Position numbers and translations under genes: made by a program
Source: Betaproteobacteria bacterium UBA5216
Lineage (GTDB): Bacteria > Pseudomonadota > Gammaproteobacteria > Burkholderiales > SG8-41
Direction: 5' to 3'
Length of the DNA stretch: 64,000 nt
Assembly: GCA_002412495.1 (NCBI GenBank)
Contig: DHVE01000080.1
Location: 76,977-140,976 of the forward strand
The notes under the pieces: model-generated
The model's database searches: none
What the model was told of the DNA's origin: nothing
What the model saw: only the letters and a program-made list of their open reading frames with translations
Part shown: in pieces, positions 1-8,862 of the stretch
How the letters are laid out: every line of letters starts with the position of its first letter
How positions within the stretch are numbered: the first letter of the stretch is position 1

Positions 1-366
1 GGAACGATCGGCCATGCGCTGACGCGCTTCGAGGAGTGTGCGCAAATGCGCATTTTCCGATTCGAGCGCCATGGCCTTCTGCGCCTTGGCGGCCACGGTC
101 ATGTTATCCAGCCGCAATTGCGCGTTTTCCGCGCGCAAGGCCGACTGCGTGGTAAAAAAATCGCCCGCGCCGCGCGCAAGACTGGCGGGCGCCGCCGCAA
201 GGCGTTGCAGCGGATAAATGATCACCGCGGCGACCTGCCGCAGCGTTTCAAGATATTTATAACCCGCGTCAGCTACCAGCAATACCAGCGACAGCGCCGA
301 AAAAATCATCAGCCGGACCAGCGGGCTGGCGCCTGTTTTGAAGAACGGCGGTGGCGTGTGCTCCAT
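1..366 (-). CDS. mreC: Rod shape-determining protein MreC (N-terminal part; 3' end beyond window)
   Basis: MreC is the bitopic inner-membrane scaffold that links MreB filaments to the periplasmic wall-elongation complex. The visible 122 codons start at ATG 366 (MEHTPPPFFKTG). They give a short cytoplasmic N terminus, one hydrophobic segment (about residues 16-33, LMIFSALSLVLLVAD) and the start of the periplasmic coiled coil (residues about 75-122, AENAQLRLDN, ESENAHLRTLLEARQ). This is the family's usual order. It lies 123 bp downstream of mreB on the same strand, as in other betaproteobacterial mreBCD clusters. The beta-barrel domains and the stop codon lie outside the window. Confidence 0.9.
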   Translation of the reverse strand, partial: MEHTPPPFFKTGASPLVRLMIFSALSLVLLVADAGYKYLETLRQVAAVIIYPLQRLAAAPASLARGAGDFFTTQSALRAENAQLRLDNMTVAAKAQKAMALESENAHLRTLLEARQRMADRS

Positions 367-489
367 ACCTCAGCCGTGTCGAGCCGTCACGCGCGCAATG
401 GCGCACTCGGTGGCGTGCCATCCGGGGTGCCCGGAGACGTGGAAGGGTGCGCCATCAGTCATGCGCCCGGGTACGCGGCGCGCGAATTG

Positions 490-1530
490 CTATTCATCGT
501 ATGAGAAGATGGTGTCGTAGCGTTCTTCCAGCGCCTTGCCCGACCCGCGCGCCACGCAGGTCAGCGGATCTTCCGCGATCACCACAGGCAACCCGGTTTC
601 TTCCATCAGCAGGCGGTCGATGTCGCGCAGCAATGCGCCGCCGCCGGTGATCACCATGCCTTTTTCGGCGATGTCCGCCGCCAGTTCAGGCGGCGTTTGT
701 TCAAGCGCGGATTTGACGGCGCTGACGATGCTGTTGAGCGGGTCGGTCAACGCCTCGAGAATTTCATTGCTGGTAATGGTGAAGCTGCGCGGAATGCCCT
801 CGGCAAGATTGCGGCCCTTGACTTCTTTTTCACGCACTTCCGAACCAGGGAAGGCGGAGCCGATTTCTTTTTTGATTTGCTCCGCGGTGCTTTCACCGAT
901 CAACATGCCGTAGTTGCGGCGAATGTAATTGATGATCGCTTCGTCAAACTTGTCTCCGCCGACGCGCACGGAACCTTTGTACACCAGCCCGCCCAGTGCA
1001 ATCACCCCAACCTCGGTGGTGCCGCCGCCGATATCCACCACCATCGAGCCCGTCGCTTCACCGACGGGCAAATCCGCGCCGATGGCCGCGGCCATCGGCT
1101 CTTCGATCAGGTTCACTTTTGACGCGCCCGCGCCCATCGCCGACTCGCGAATGGCGCGGCGCTCGACCTGCGTCGAGCCGCACGGCACGCAGATGATGAT
1201 GCGCGGACTGGGACGAAAAATGCGCGAGCGATGCACCTTGCGGATGAAGTGCTTCAGCATCTGCTCGGTGACGGTGAAATCGGCGATCACGCCGTCTTTC
1301 ATTGGACGAATCGCGGTGATGTTGCCCGGCGTGCGGCCCAGCATCAGTTTTGCCGCCAGACCGACATCCTGAATGACTTTCTTCCCGTTAGGCCCGCCTT
1401 CCTGACGGATGGCGACCACCGACGGCTCGTCGAGCACGATGCCCTTGCCGCGCATGAAAATCAGTGTGTTGGCCGTGCCGAGATCTATCGCGAGATCGTC
1501 GTTGAAGTAACTGCCCAGAAAACCAAACAT
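490..1530 (-). CDS. mreB: Rod shape-determining protein MreB (actin-like ATPase)
   Basis: A 346-residue bacterial actin that polymerises under the inner membrane and positions the lateral wall synthesis machinery. The nucleotide-binding signatures of the actin/Hsp70 fold are all visible: phosphate-1 loop DLGTANTL (residues 16-23), phosphate-2 loop VDIGGGTTEVGV (about 165-176) and the adenosine motif ITGGGALL (about 293-300). The N-terminal MFGFLGSYF resembles the amphipathic membrane-targeting start seen in Gram-negative MreB. Its length is normal for the family. It leads the mreBC operon and is divergent from gatCAB, the standard betaproteobacterial arrangement. Confidence 0.98.
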   Translation of the reverse strand: MFGFLGSYFNDDLAIDLGTANTLIFMRGKGIVLDEPSVVAIRQEGGPNGKKVIQDVGLAAKLMLGRTPGNITAIRPMKDGVIADFTVTEQMLKHFIRKVHRSRIFRPSPRIIICVPCGSTQVERRAIRESAMGAGASKVNLIEEPMAAAIGADLPVGEATGSMVVDIGGGTTEVGVIALGGLVYKGSVRVGGDKFDEAIINYIRRNYGMLIGESTAEQIKKEIGSAFPGSEVREKEVKGRNLAEGIPRSFTITSNEILEALTDPLNSIVSAVKSALEQTPPELAADIAEKGMVITGGGALLRDIDRLLMEETGLPVVIAEDPLTCVARGSGKALEERYDTIFSYDE

Positions 1531-1738
1531 AGCGTCTTTCTATCGGGAAATTTCTATGGTGCGTGCAAGGTAAATCATTCGGGAATTCGTCGCGCTTCGG
1601 ATCATGTTTCTGATAGCGTTTCCACCGCGGATTCCATTGAGGAAATGGCTCGCCGTCATGGACAATTATGATACCCTATGGTGCTCTTGGCTGCTTTGTT
1701 TTTTTACGGAATTCATTCGTTTTCTTGCGGAACTTTTC
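1531..1738. promoter_or_regulatory. Divergent intergenic region between mreB and gatC
   Basis: This 208-bp gap must hold promoters for both the mre operon and the gat operon. A TATGAT hexamer at 1667-1672 is a plausible -10 element for gatC, but no good -35 lies at 17 bp from it. The stretch just before gatC is T-rich. No palindromic operator or riboswitch is evident. The promoter assignment rests on position rather than on a strong consensus. Confidence 0.35.
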
Positions 1739-2035
1739 ATGGCTCTGACGCTGGACGATGTAAAGCGCGTCGCGCACCTTGCGCGCATCGCGATCACTGA
1801 TGAAGAAGCGCAATCCACGCAATCGCAGCTCGCCGGTATTTTCAAGCTGATCGGCGAAATGGAAGCCGTCGATGTCAGCACCATCGCGCCCATGTCGCAC
1901 GCACAAGACGTGGTGCAGCGCCTGCGCGAAGACCGGGTTACCGAACCCAGTGATCCCGAGCACCGTCAGCGGTTTCAAGCCGTCGCGCCGCAGACCGAAG
2001 CCGGCCTGTATCTCGTGCCCCGCGTTATTGAATAG
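1739..2035 (+). CDS. gatC: Aspartyl/glutamyl-tRNA amidotransferase subunit C
   Basis: The 98-residue GatC subunit clamps GatA and GatB together in the heterotrimer that converts misacylated Glu-tRNA(Gln) and Asp-tRNA(Asn) to the cognate amide forms in the cytoplasm. The start is set at ATG 1739 (MALTLDDVKRVAHLARIAI), which gives the family's normal length and N-terminal helix. An upstream in-frame ATG at 1604 would add 45 unrelated residues. Typical features are the HLARIAI helix, the central DVSTIAPMSHA segment and the C-terminal GLYLVPRVIE, which threads along the partner subunits. It is the first gene of the gatCAB operon. Confidence 0.95.
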   Translation: MALTLDDVKRVAHLARIAITDEEAQSTQSQLAGIFKLIGEMEAVDVSTIAPMSHAQDVVQRLREDRVTEPSDPEHRQRFQAVAPQTEAGLYLVPRVIE

Positions 2036-2091
2036 GGAGTCATACCGGACACGCTCACGCCTTGCGTATTGCGTAACCGGTGCCACGCGCC

Positions 2092-3561
2092 ATGCTGCAC
2101 GCCACGCTCAAACAATTGTCTGACGGCCTCACTTCCGGAAAGTTCTCCAGCGTTGAGGTCACGCAATATTTTATCAAAAGAATCAATGACTTAAATAAAT
2201 CCCTCAACTGCTTTATTTCGGTGGACGCCGAACGCAGTCTCGCGCAGGCGCGTGCAGCGGATGCGCTGCGCGCGGCCGGCAATGCGCAACGGCTGACGGG
2301 CGTGCCGCTTGCTCAAAAGGATATTTTTTGCGCGCGGGGCTGGCTCACCACCTGCGGCTCGAAAATGCTGTCGAATTTCGTCTCGCCGTACGACGCCCAT
2401 GTGATCGAGCGTTTCAACGCCGCCGGGGCGGTCAATCTCGGCAAGACGAACATGGACGAATTCGCCATGGGCTCGTCGAACGAAACGTCCTTCTACGGCC
2501 CGGTGCGCAATCCGTGGGATCGCGAGCGGGTGCCTGGCGGCAGTTCGGGCGGCTCGGCGGCGGCGGTTGCCGCCCGCCTCGCGCCTGCGGCCACGGGCAC
2601 GGATACCGGCGGGTCGATTCGCCAGCCGGCCGCGCTCACCGGCATTTGCGGACTTAAACCCACCTACGGCTTGGTGTCGCGTTACGGCATGATCGCCTTC
2701 GCCTCCAGCCTTGATCAGGGCGGCCCGATGGCGCGCACTGCGGAAGATCTTGGGCTGATGCTGAACGTGATGGCGGGCTTTGACACGCGCGACTCCACCA
2801 GCCTGCAACGCGACACCGAAGACTATAACCGCGATCTGACAAAACCCCTGGCCGGCCTGCGCGTCGGCCTGCCCAAGGAATTTTTTGCCGCCGGCGCGTC
2901 CGCTGACGTGATCAAGGCGGTCGAAGGCGCGGTGGCGGAATACCGCAAACTCGGCGGCGAAATTGTCGACGTCAGCCTACCCAATATGGCGCTCTCGGTG
3001 CCGGTGTATTACGTGCTGGCGCCGGCGGAAGCGTCCAGCAACCTGTCGCGCTTTGACGGCGTGCGCTACGGCTACCGCACCAGCGACTACGGCAACCTTG
3101 CCGAGATGTACGAAAAAACCCGCGCCGAAGGCTTTGGCGCGGAAGTCAAACGACGCATCCTGATCGGCGCCTACGTGCTGTCGCATGGTTACTACGATGC
3201 ATATTACATCCGCGCGCAAAAGCTGCGGCGGCTGATCGCTCAGGATTTTGTCGAGGCCTTCAAAACGTGCGATGTCATCATGGGGCCGACCAGCCCCTCG
3301 ACTGCGTTCAAGATCGGCGAGAAATCCGGAGATCCAGTACAGATGTATCTCTCCGATATTTACACCATCGCGGTAAACCTCGCCGGCCTGCCGGGCATGT
3401 CGATTCCCTGTGGATTCGACAGCGGCGGCCTGCCGGTCGGGCTGCAAATCATCGGTAATTATTTTTCCGAGGCGCGCATGCTGAATGTGGCGCATCAGTA
3501 TCAATTGGCGACGGATTGGCATGTAAAGATGCCGCCGGGCTGCGAAGCGTTTAAATCGTGA
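2092..3561 (+). CDS. gatA: Aspartyl/glutamyl-tRNA amidotransferase subunit A (glutaminase subunit)
   Basis: GatA is an amidase-signature enzyme that releases ammonia from glutamine and channels it to GatB. With the ATG at 2092 the protein has 489 residues. The Ser-cisSer-Lys triad falls at K76 (PLAQKDIF), S151 (PGGSSGGS) and S175 (TDTGGSIRQPA). The spacing of 75 and 24 residues is that of characterised GatA proteins. A GTG at 2080 in the same frame is an alternative start adding four residues; neither start has a strong Shine-Dalgarno. It lies 56 bp after gatC and upstream of gatB. Confidence 0.96.
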   Translation: MLHATLKQLSDGLTSGKFSSVEVTQYFIKRINDLNKSLNCFISVDAERSLAQARAADALRAAGNAQRLTGVPLAQKDIFCARGWLTTCGSKMLSNFVSPYDAHVIERFNAAGAVNLGKTNMDEFAMGSSNETSFYGPVRNPWDRERVPGGSSGGSAAAVAARLAPAATGTDTGGSIRQPAALTGICGLKPTYGLVSRYGMIAFASSLDQGGPMARTAEDLGLMLNVMAGFDTRDSTSLQRDTEDYNRDLTKPLAGLRVGLPKEFFAAGASADVIKAVEGAVAEYRKLGGEIVDVSLPNMALSVPVYYVLAPAEASSNLSRFDGVRYGYRTSDYGNLAEMYEKTRAEGFGAEVKRRILIGAYVLSHGYYDAYYIRAQKLRRLIAQDFVEAFKTCDVIMGPTSPSTAFKIGEKSGDPVQMYLSDIYTIAVNLAGLPGMSIPCGFDSGGLPVGLQIIGNYFSEARMLNVAHQYQLATDWHVKMPPGCEAFKS

Positions 3562-3645
3562 GGGATGAGACGTGAGGCGTGAGGCGAAATTCTCTGGCAT
3601 GGCCGCACCGTATGCATGGTGTCGCGCCCTACGGGAGCAACAACG

Positions 3646-5154
3646 ATGAAATGGGAAGTCGTCATCGGCCTCGAAACCCACGCCCAGTTGTCCACGGCGT
3701 CGAAAATATTTTCGGGCGCATCCACGGCATTCGGCGCGGAGCCGAACACGCAAGCTTGCGCCGTTGATCTCGCGCTGCCCGGCGTGTTGCCGGTGCTGAA
3801 CAAGGGCGCGGTTGAACGCGCCATCCGCTTTGGCCTTGCGGTCGGCGCAAAAATCAACCGCCGCTCGATATTCGCCCGCAAGAATTATTTTTATCCCGAT
3901 CTGCCCAAGGGTTATCAAATCAGCCAGTACGAGCTCCCAATCGTCGAGGGCGGCTCGATGACCGTCCTGGTCGGCGACACGGAAAAGACCGTGCGCCTGA
4001 CGCGCGCGCATCTGGAAGAAGATGCTGGCAAGTCGCTGCATGAAGATCATCACGGCGCGACCGGCATCGATTTGAATCGCGCCGGCACGCCGCTGCTCGA
4101 AATCGTCACCGAGCCGGACATGCGTTCGTCGGCCGAAGCCGTGGCCTACGCCAAGGCGCTGCACGCGCTGGTGCGCTGGATCGATATTTGCGACGGCAAC
4201 ATGCAGGAGGGCTCCTTCCGCTGCGACGCCAACGTGTCAGTACGGCCCGCTGGCACCGACAAACTCGGCACGCGCTGCGAGATTAAGAATCTCAATTCGT
4301 TTCGCTTTCTGGAAAAAGCCATCGAATACGAAGTGCGCCGCCAGATCGAGGTCATCGAAGACGGCGGCAAAATCGTGCAGGAAACGCGGCTCTATGATCC
4401 CGACAAGGATGAAACGCGTTCGATGCGCTCGAAGGAAGACGCACACGACTATCGTTATTTTCCCGATCCGGATTTGCTGCCGCTGGAAATTTCCGAGAAG
4501 CTGCTTACCGAAGTCGAAGAAAACTTACCTGAACTCCCGCAGCAGAAAAAGAAGCGGTTCGTTGAAAATTATCGCCTATCCCTAACCGAAGCCCGCTTAC
4601 TTACTTCAAGTTACAATATAGCCGGATACTTCGAAGGAGTGGCAAAGACATCCCTGATGGACGGCGAATCATTGGGATCCGCAGATTTTAAGTTGTGCGC
4701 CAGCTGGGTGATCAATGATATTGCGGCAAAAATGAACGAAGAGGAAAACCTGCCGCCATGGGCATTTCGTGTTAGCAGCGAAACGGTAGGTCATATCATC
4801 CGTCGCGTTCGGGAAGGCATCATTAACGCCAAAACAGGAAAGGAATTGTTGGTCAGATTTTGGGACGAAGGTCAGCGCAAATCAGCGCAATCGGGTGGAT
4901 ATATTCATGGTGGGTATCTCCAACAAGTAGACGAACTCATCCGTGACGAGGGGCTCAGCCAAGTTTCCGATGGCAGCGCGATTGAAAAAATCGTCGATGA
5001 CGTGATCCAGGCCAACGCCCAGCAAGTCGCCGATTTTCGCGCGGGCAAGGAAAAAGCGTTTAACTCGCTGGTCGGTCAGGTGATGAAAGCCACCAAAGGC
5101 AAGGCCAATCCGCAGCAGGTCAACGACATACTCAAACGCAAGTTGGCTGAATAA
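3646..5154 (+). CDS. gatB: Aspartyl/glutamyl-tRNA amidotransferase subunit B
   Basis: GatB binds the misacylated tRNA, phosphorylates the side-chain carboxylate with ATP and transfers ammonia from GatA. The start at ATG 3646 (MKWEVVIGLETHAQL) is preceded by GGGAG at a usable distance; the upstream ATG at 3616 adds ten non-conserved residues. The catalytic domain contains GLETHAQL, HLEEDAGKS and the NLNSFRF segment. The C-terminal YqeY-like tail ends with FNSLVGQVMKATKGKA. At 502 residues it is slightly longer than most homologues. The part encoded by about 4560-4920 is AT-richer (roughly 48 % G+C by hand count) and poorly conserved compared with the flanking parts (see findings). Confidence 0.97.
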   Translation: MKWEVVIGLETHAQLSTASKIFSGASTAFGAEPNTQACAVDLALPGVLPVLNKGAVERAIRFGLAVGAKINRRSIFARKNYFYPDLPKGYQISQYELPIVEGGSMTVLVGDTEKTVRLTRAHLEEDAGKSLHEDHHGATGIDLNRAGTPLLEIVTEPDMRSSAEAVAYAKALHALVRWIDICDGNMQEGSFRCDANVSVRPAGTDKLGTRCEIKNLNSFRFLEKAIEYEVRRQIEVIEDGGKIVQETRLYDPDKDETRSMRSKEDAHDYRYFPDPDLLPLEISEKLLTEVEENLPELPQQKKKRFVENYRLSLTEARLLTSSYNIAGYFEGVAKTSLMDGESLGSADFKLCASWVINDIAAKMNEEENLPPWAFRVSSETVGHIIRRVREGIINAKTGKELLVRFWDEGQRKSAQSGGYIHGGYLQQVDELIRDEGLSQVSDGSAIEKIVDDVIQANAQQVADFRAGKEKAFNSLVGQVMKATKGKANPQQVNDILKRKLAE

Positions 5155-5232
5155 GGCCAGCTCACCGCCACAAGGGAAAAGGACGAGGGAAAAAGGAAAC
5201 CGGCGGGAAAACGCGCCACGCCGGCGCGGCAC

Positions 5233-5964
5233 TTATTTCTTGGCGGGCGCGGGTGCCGGGGCGGGCGCAGCCGCGGTCTTGGGTGCCGGTGCCGCAGGTT
5301 CGGGCGTCGTGGTCCCCTTGAGTTCCTGGTAACGCTTCTTGTAGGCCGCGTAAGTGGTCGCCGTATCCTGTTTGCTTTTCTCCTTGGCGGCAATGTCCTG
5401 CTCCAGCCGTGCTTTGTCGTTTTCGGCGCGCGTCAGATCGTCCTTGATGCCGGCGGGTGTGGGTTTCTTGTCCTTGTTGCCCTTATCAAATGCGGCGGCA
5501 CGCTGCTGCGCTTCCGCCAAACGATCATTTGCCAGCTTGAGCGCCGCGCGCTGCTGGGTAATATTGTTGTCGATCGCCTGCAACTCGCGATCCCGCTTCA
5601 AATCAATTTCTTTTTCATTGGTAAAGGTGTTCATCAACGCCGAATCCTGCCGCTTTTGCTCGGCCACGCGTTTTTGTTCCTCGGCCTTTAACTGCGCCTG
5701 CTCTTTTTCCAGAGCTTTGCGCTTGGCGGCCTCGTCAGCGGACTCACCGGTCTTGCGCACGTTACCGCCCTTATCCAGCTCCTTGGTGCCGCTGTTGACA
5801 TACTCCAGCGGCACTTTGTCGCCGCAACCCACCACTTTGCCGGCTGCATCTTTCCAGCAGACGATCTTTCCCTGGGCAGCTGCGCCCGGCGAAAAACCCG
5901 TGGCGAGCACGAGCGCAGCAACCGCCCCCAGCGCCTTCGTAAATGTGTAGGTTTTTATTGTCAT
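5233..5964 (-). CDS. Exported coiled-coil protein with N-terminal DUF4124-like segment
   Basis: A 243-residue protein of unknown function. ATG 5964 is chosen because GGAG lies five bases upstream; an in-frame GTG two codons earlier is less likely. A signal peptide (about residues 1-30, ending SPGAAAQG) is followed by a short Cys-containing segment, IVCWKDAAGKVVGCGD. That segment resembles the DUF4124 domain found at the N terminus of many betaproteobacterial periplasmic proteins. Then comes a long Lys/Glu/Gln-rich coiled coil (about 60-205). The tail is low-complexity Pro/Ala-rich (AAPAPKTAAAPAPAPAP). It is convergent with gatB, with 78 bp between the stops. A periplasmic location is inferred from the signal peptide. 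Confidence 0.7.
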   Translation of the reverse strand: MTIKTYTFTKALGAVAALVLATGFSPGAAAQGKIVCWKDAAGKVVGCGDKVPLEYVNSGTKELDKGGNVRKTGESADEAAKRKALEKEQAQLKAEEQKRVAEQKRQDSALMNTFTNEKEIDLKRDRELQAIDNNITQQRAALKLANDRLAEAQQRAAAFDKGNKDKKPTPAGIKDDLTRAENDKARLEQDIAAKEKSKQDTATTYAAYKKRYQELKGTTTPEPAAPAPKTAAAPAPAPAPAKK

Positions 5965-6212
5965 GAACACTCCGTATCGTTAGCTGCGTAGGACCTATGG
6001 CGTGACGTCTTGCGACTTGCGTCAAGCCGGTAGTGAATATAGCGATTTTTCCCGAATCCGGTCATTATAGCGATACCCGCCCCCCCCACAACAACGACAA
6101 AGGCGCAAGGTGAGACGCCGGCAACGGATAACTAACCGCTATTGGCAATAGCGCGCCACCCGCCTTGCGGTTGACAGCGCCGGCGCCCAGACACCTGGAC
6201 CATCAAGAAAAC

Positions 6213-6989
6213 ATGTTACGAATCGTATCGCTCAATCTGAACGGCATCCGGTCAGCCGAACGCAAGGGCTTTCTGCCCTGGCTGGCAAAACACAAGCCTG
6301 ACGTGCTCTGTGTGCAGGAAATCAAGGCCCAGCAAGCCGACATGACAGCGGAGATGCTCGCTCCGGCGGGCTACCACGGACATTTTCACTATGCCGAAAA
6401 AAAAGGCTACAGCGGCGTGGGCGTTTACAGCCGCCTGAAACCGGCGAAGGTTGCAACCGGATTCGGCGTCAAGGAATTCGATGACGAAGGCCGCTATGTG
6501 CGCGCTGATTTCGGCCGGCTTTCCGTGATTTCGGTCTATCTGCCTTCCGGCTCGAGCGGTGACGAACGCCAGCAGGCCAAATTCCGTTTCATGGAAAAGT
6601 TCTACCCGCACTTGAAAAAACTCAAGGCAAGTGGCCGTGAGTTCGTGGTATGCGGCGACTGGAACATCGCGCACAAGGAAATTGATCTCAAGAATTGGCG
6701 CGGCAACCGCAAGAATTCCGGCTTTCTGCCGGAAGAACGCGCGTGGCTGACCAATGTCTTTGACGAACTGAAGTGGGTGGACGTATTCCGCCGCATCGAC
6801 GACCGCCCGGAGCAATACACCTGGTGGTCGAACCGCGGACAAGCCTATGCGAAGAACGTGGGCTGGCGCATCGATTACCACATCGCCACGCCGGGCATCG
6901 CAGCCACCGCCAAGCGCGCGGCTATCTACAAGGATGAAAAGTTCTCCGATCACGCGCCGCTCACCATTGATTACGACTACCCGCTTTGA
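6213..6989 (+). CDS. xthA: Exodeoxyribonuclease III (AP endonuclease)
   Basis: A 258-residue Mg-dependent nuclease of the exonuclease III/APE1 family. It incises abasic sites and trims 3' blocked ends during base-excision repair. ATG 6213 gives the canonical MLRIVSLNLNGIRSA start; an upstream in-frame ATG at 6165 adds unrelated residues. Active-site motifs are present: NLNGIRS (Asn), CVQEIKAQ (metal-binding Glu), VYLPSG (catalytic Tyr), GDWNIAHKEID (Asp/Asn pair) and the terminal SDHAPL (Asp-His). The stop codon overlaps the start of the downstream permease gene, suggesting cotranscription. Confidence 0.96.
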   Translation: MLRIVSLNLNGIRSAERKGFLPWLAKHKPDVLCVQEIKAQQADMTAEMLAPAGYHGHFHYAEKKGYSGVGVYSRLKPAKVATGFGVKEFDDEGRYVRADFGRLSVISVYLPSGSSGDERQQAKFRFMEKFYPHLKKLKASGREFVVCGDWNIAHKEIDLKNWRGNRKNSGFLPEERAWLTNVFDELKWVDVFRRIDDRPEQYTWWSNRGQAYAKNVGWRIDYHIATPGIAATAKRAAIYKDEKFSDHAPLTIDYDYPL

Positions 6990-8284
6990 TCGACGCAAAC
7001 ACTGCATCGAACGCCGCCGTGCCGCCGCCATTGACATGGCGCGAAACCCTGCTTGCCATGTTGAGCAAGCGCATGCTGATTGCGCTGCTGATGGGTTTTG
7101 CGTCGGGCCTGCCGCTGCTGCTAACCGGCTCGGTGTTGCAAGCCTGGTTGAAGGAAGGCGGCATCAATCTCGCCGACATCGGGCTGTTTGCGCTGGCGGG
7201 ACTACCTTACACGCTGAAGTTTCTGTGGGCGCCGCTGTTTGACCGTTATGCGTTGCCACGATTCGGACGACGGCGCGGCTGGCTGATCGCCATGCAACTC
7301 GCCCTGGCCGCCGCGCTGGGCACGCTGAGTCTCGCGCGGCCCACGCCGGATCATCTGCTGTGGATTTCGGTGGCCTCGTTGATCGTCGCGTTTTTTTCCG
7401 CATCGCAGGACATCGTGGTGGATGCCTACCGCCGCGAGAGTTTGAGCGACGACGAACTGGGCCTGGGTTCCGCGCTCTACGTCAACGGCTACCGCATCGG
7501 CATGCTGCTCGCGGGCGGCGGCGGCCTCATCATTGCCGATCACACATCGTTTGCCTTCATGTACCAAGTTATGGCCGCATGCATGGCCGCCTGCGTGATC
7601 GTGACGTATTTCGCGCCCGAGCCGCCGCTGCTCAAGGGCAGCCCCACCACCCTGTACCAGGCCTTTGTACTGCCGCTGCGCGATTACATCGAACGCGACG
7701 GCGCCTGGCTCGCGCTGGCCTTTATTCTGCTCTACAAGATCGGCGACACCATGGCATCCGCCATGACCACGCCGTTTTACCTCGAACTCGGCTACAGCAA
7801 GACCGAAATCGGCGCGGTGGTAAAACTGTTCGGCTTCTGGGCCACCATCGCCGGCGGCACGGTCGGCGGCCTCATTATCATGCGCATCGGCATGCGACGC
7901 GCGCTCTGGTCATTCGGACTCGGCCAGATGTTATCGACACTGGGATTCGTGGCGCTCGCCTACATCGGACACGATAATCTAGCGTTGGCGGCCGTCATTG
8001 CCATTGAAAATTTCACCGGCGGCCTCGGCACCGCGGCCTTCGTCGGCTTCATGGGCGCGCTCACCAACCGCCGCTTCACCGCCACGCAATATGCGTTGCT
8101 GTCGAGCCTGATGGGCGTGCCGCGGGTGCTGCTGTCCGCGCCCACCGGGTGGCTGGCGCTGACGATGGGATGGCCGGCCTTTTTTGCGTTCTGCACGGTC
8201 ATCGCCATTCCCGGCTTGATGCTGATTCACGCCGTGACGAAACTCTCTGAACGCCCGGAAGAAACTCAGCCCGGCCCGAAGTGA
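6986..8284 (+). CDS. ampG: AmpG-like muropeptide MFS transporter
   Basis: A 432-residue polytopic inner-membrane protein of the major facilitator superfamily, with 12 or more hydrophobic stretches. It resembles AmpG, which imports anhydromuropeptides for cell-wall recycling. Supporting segments are GFASGLPLLLTGSVLQAWL near the N terminus, LPYTLKFLWAPLFDRY in the helix 2-3 region and FFSASQDIVVDAYRRE, typical of AmpG. The open frame begins with a TTG at 6986 that overlaps the xthA stop; a GTG at 7019 or ATG at 7058 are alternative starts. Its 3' end overlaps the convergent metW by 19 bp. Confidence 0.88.
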   Translation: MIDANTASNAAVPPPLTWRETLLAMLSKRMLIALLMGFASGLPLLLTGSVLQAWLKEGGINLADIGLFALAGLPYTLKFLWAPLFDRYALPRFGRRRGWLIAMQLALAAALGTLSLARPTPDHLLWISVASLIVAFFSASQDIVVDAYRRESLSDDELGLGSALYVNGYRIGMLLAGGGGLIIADHTSFAFMYQVMAACMAACVIVTYFAPEPPLLKGSPTTLYQAFVLPLRDYIERDGAWLALAFILLYKIGDTMASAMTTPFYLELGYSKTEIGAVVKLFGFWATIAGGTVGGLIIMRIGMRRALWSFGLGQMLSTLGFVALAYIGHDNLALAAVIAIENFTGGLGTAAFVGFMGALTNRRFTATQYALLSSLMGVPRVLLSAPTGWLALTMGWPAFFAFCTVIAIPGLMLIHAVTKLSERPEETQPGPK

Positions 8285-8862
8285 TAAATCGCCAGCGCGC
8301 CACGCAGATTGGGCAGCACGTTGACTGACGCGCCGTCCGTCAGCACCTTGCGTTCCAATATCCGTATACGGCGCTCGTCACAGAAGCGCTCGAAATCGTC
8401 CAGCGTACACAAATGTATGTTGGGAGTGTCGAACCACTGATAGGGCAAATTCTCCGACACCGGCATGTGCCCGCACAGCACATGCAGACGATTGCGCCAG
8501 TAGCCGAAATTGGGAAACGTGACGATGCCTTCGCGTCCGACGCGCAGCATTTCCTTGATGATGCGCTCGCCATTGCGCATGGCCTGCAGGGTTTGCGACA
8601 AAATCACATAATCGAAGGATTGATCTTCAAACTCGCGCAGCCCCTGCTCCAGATTGCGCTGCACTACGTTAACACCATTTTTCACGCATGCCAGCACGTT
8701 GGCGTCGTCAATCTCCACGCCATAGCCGGAGATATCCCGCTCGCGCGCCAAATACTTGAACAGCGCCCCGTCGCCGCATCCCAGATCGAGCACGCGCGCG
8801 CCCGCCTTGACCCATTGCGCGATGGCCGCAAAATCGGCACGATCAATGCTGATGCCGTTCAT
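8266..8862 (-). CDS. metW: Methionine biosynthesis protein MetW
   Basis: A 198-residue class I SAM-dependent methyltransferase-fold protein that accompanies MetX in proteobacterial methionine biosynthesis and is needed for full acyltransferase activity. The SAM-binding motif I is VLDLGCGDGALF (about residues 24-35). The family signature YVILSQTLQAM, then VTFPNFGYWRNRL and LPYQWFDTPNIHLCT, are clear. The ATG overlaps the metX stop by four bases (ATGA), so the two are translationally coupled. They therefore share the SAM-II/terminator leader upstream of metX. Confidence 0.96.
   Translation of the reverse strand: MNGISIDRADFAAIAQWVKAGARVLDLGCGDGALFKYLARERDISGYGVEIDDANVLACVKNGVNVVQRNLEQGLREFEDQSFDYVILSQTLQAMRNGERIIKEMLRVGREGIVTFPNFGYWRNRLHVLCGHMPVSENLPYQWFDTPNIHLCTLDDFERFCDERRIRILERKVLTDGASVNVLPNLRGALAIYHFGPG

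Noticed and set aside
5951..5968. CAATAAAAACCTACACATTTA at the start of the coiled-coil protein gene as a ninth copy of the dispersed motif
   Set aside because: It lacks the invariant A after TAAAAAC and the fixed TTA spacing, and is better explained by A-rich initial codons.
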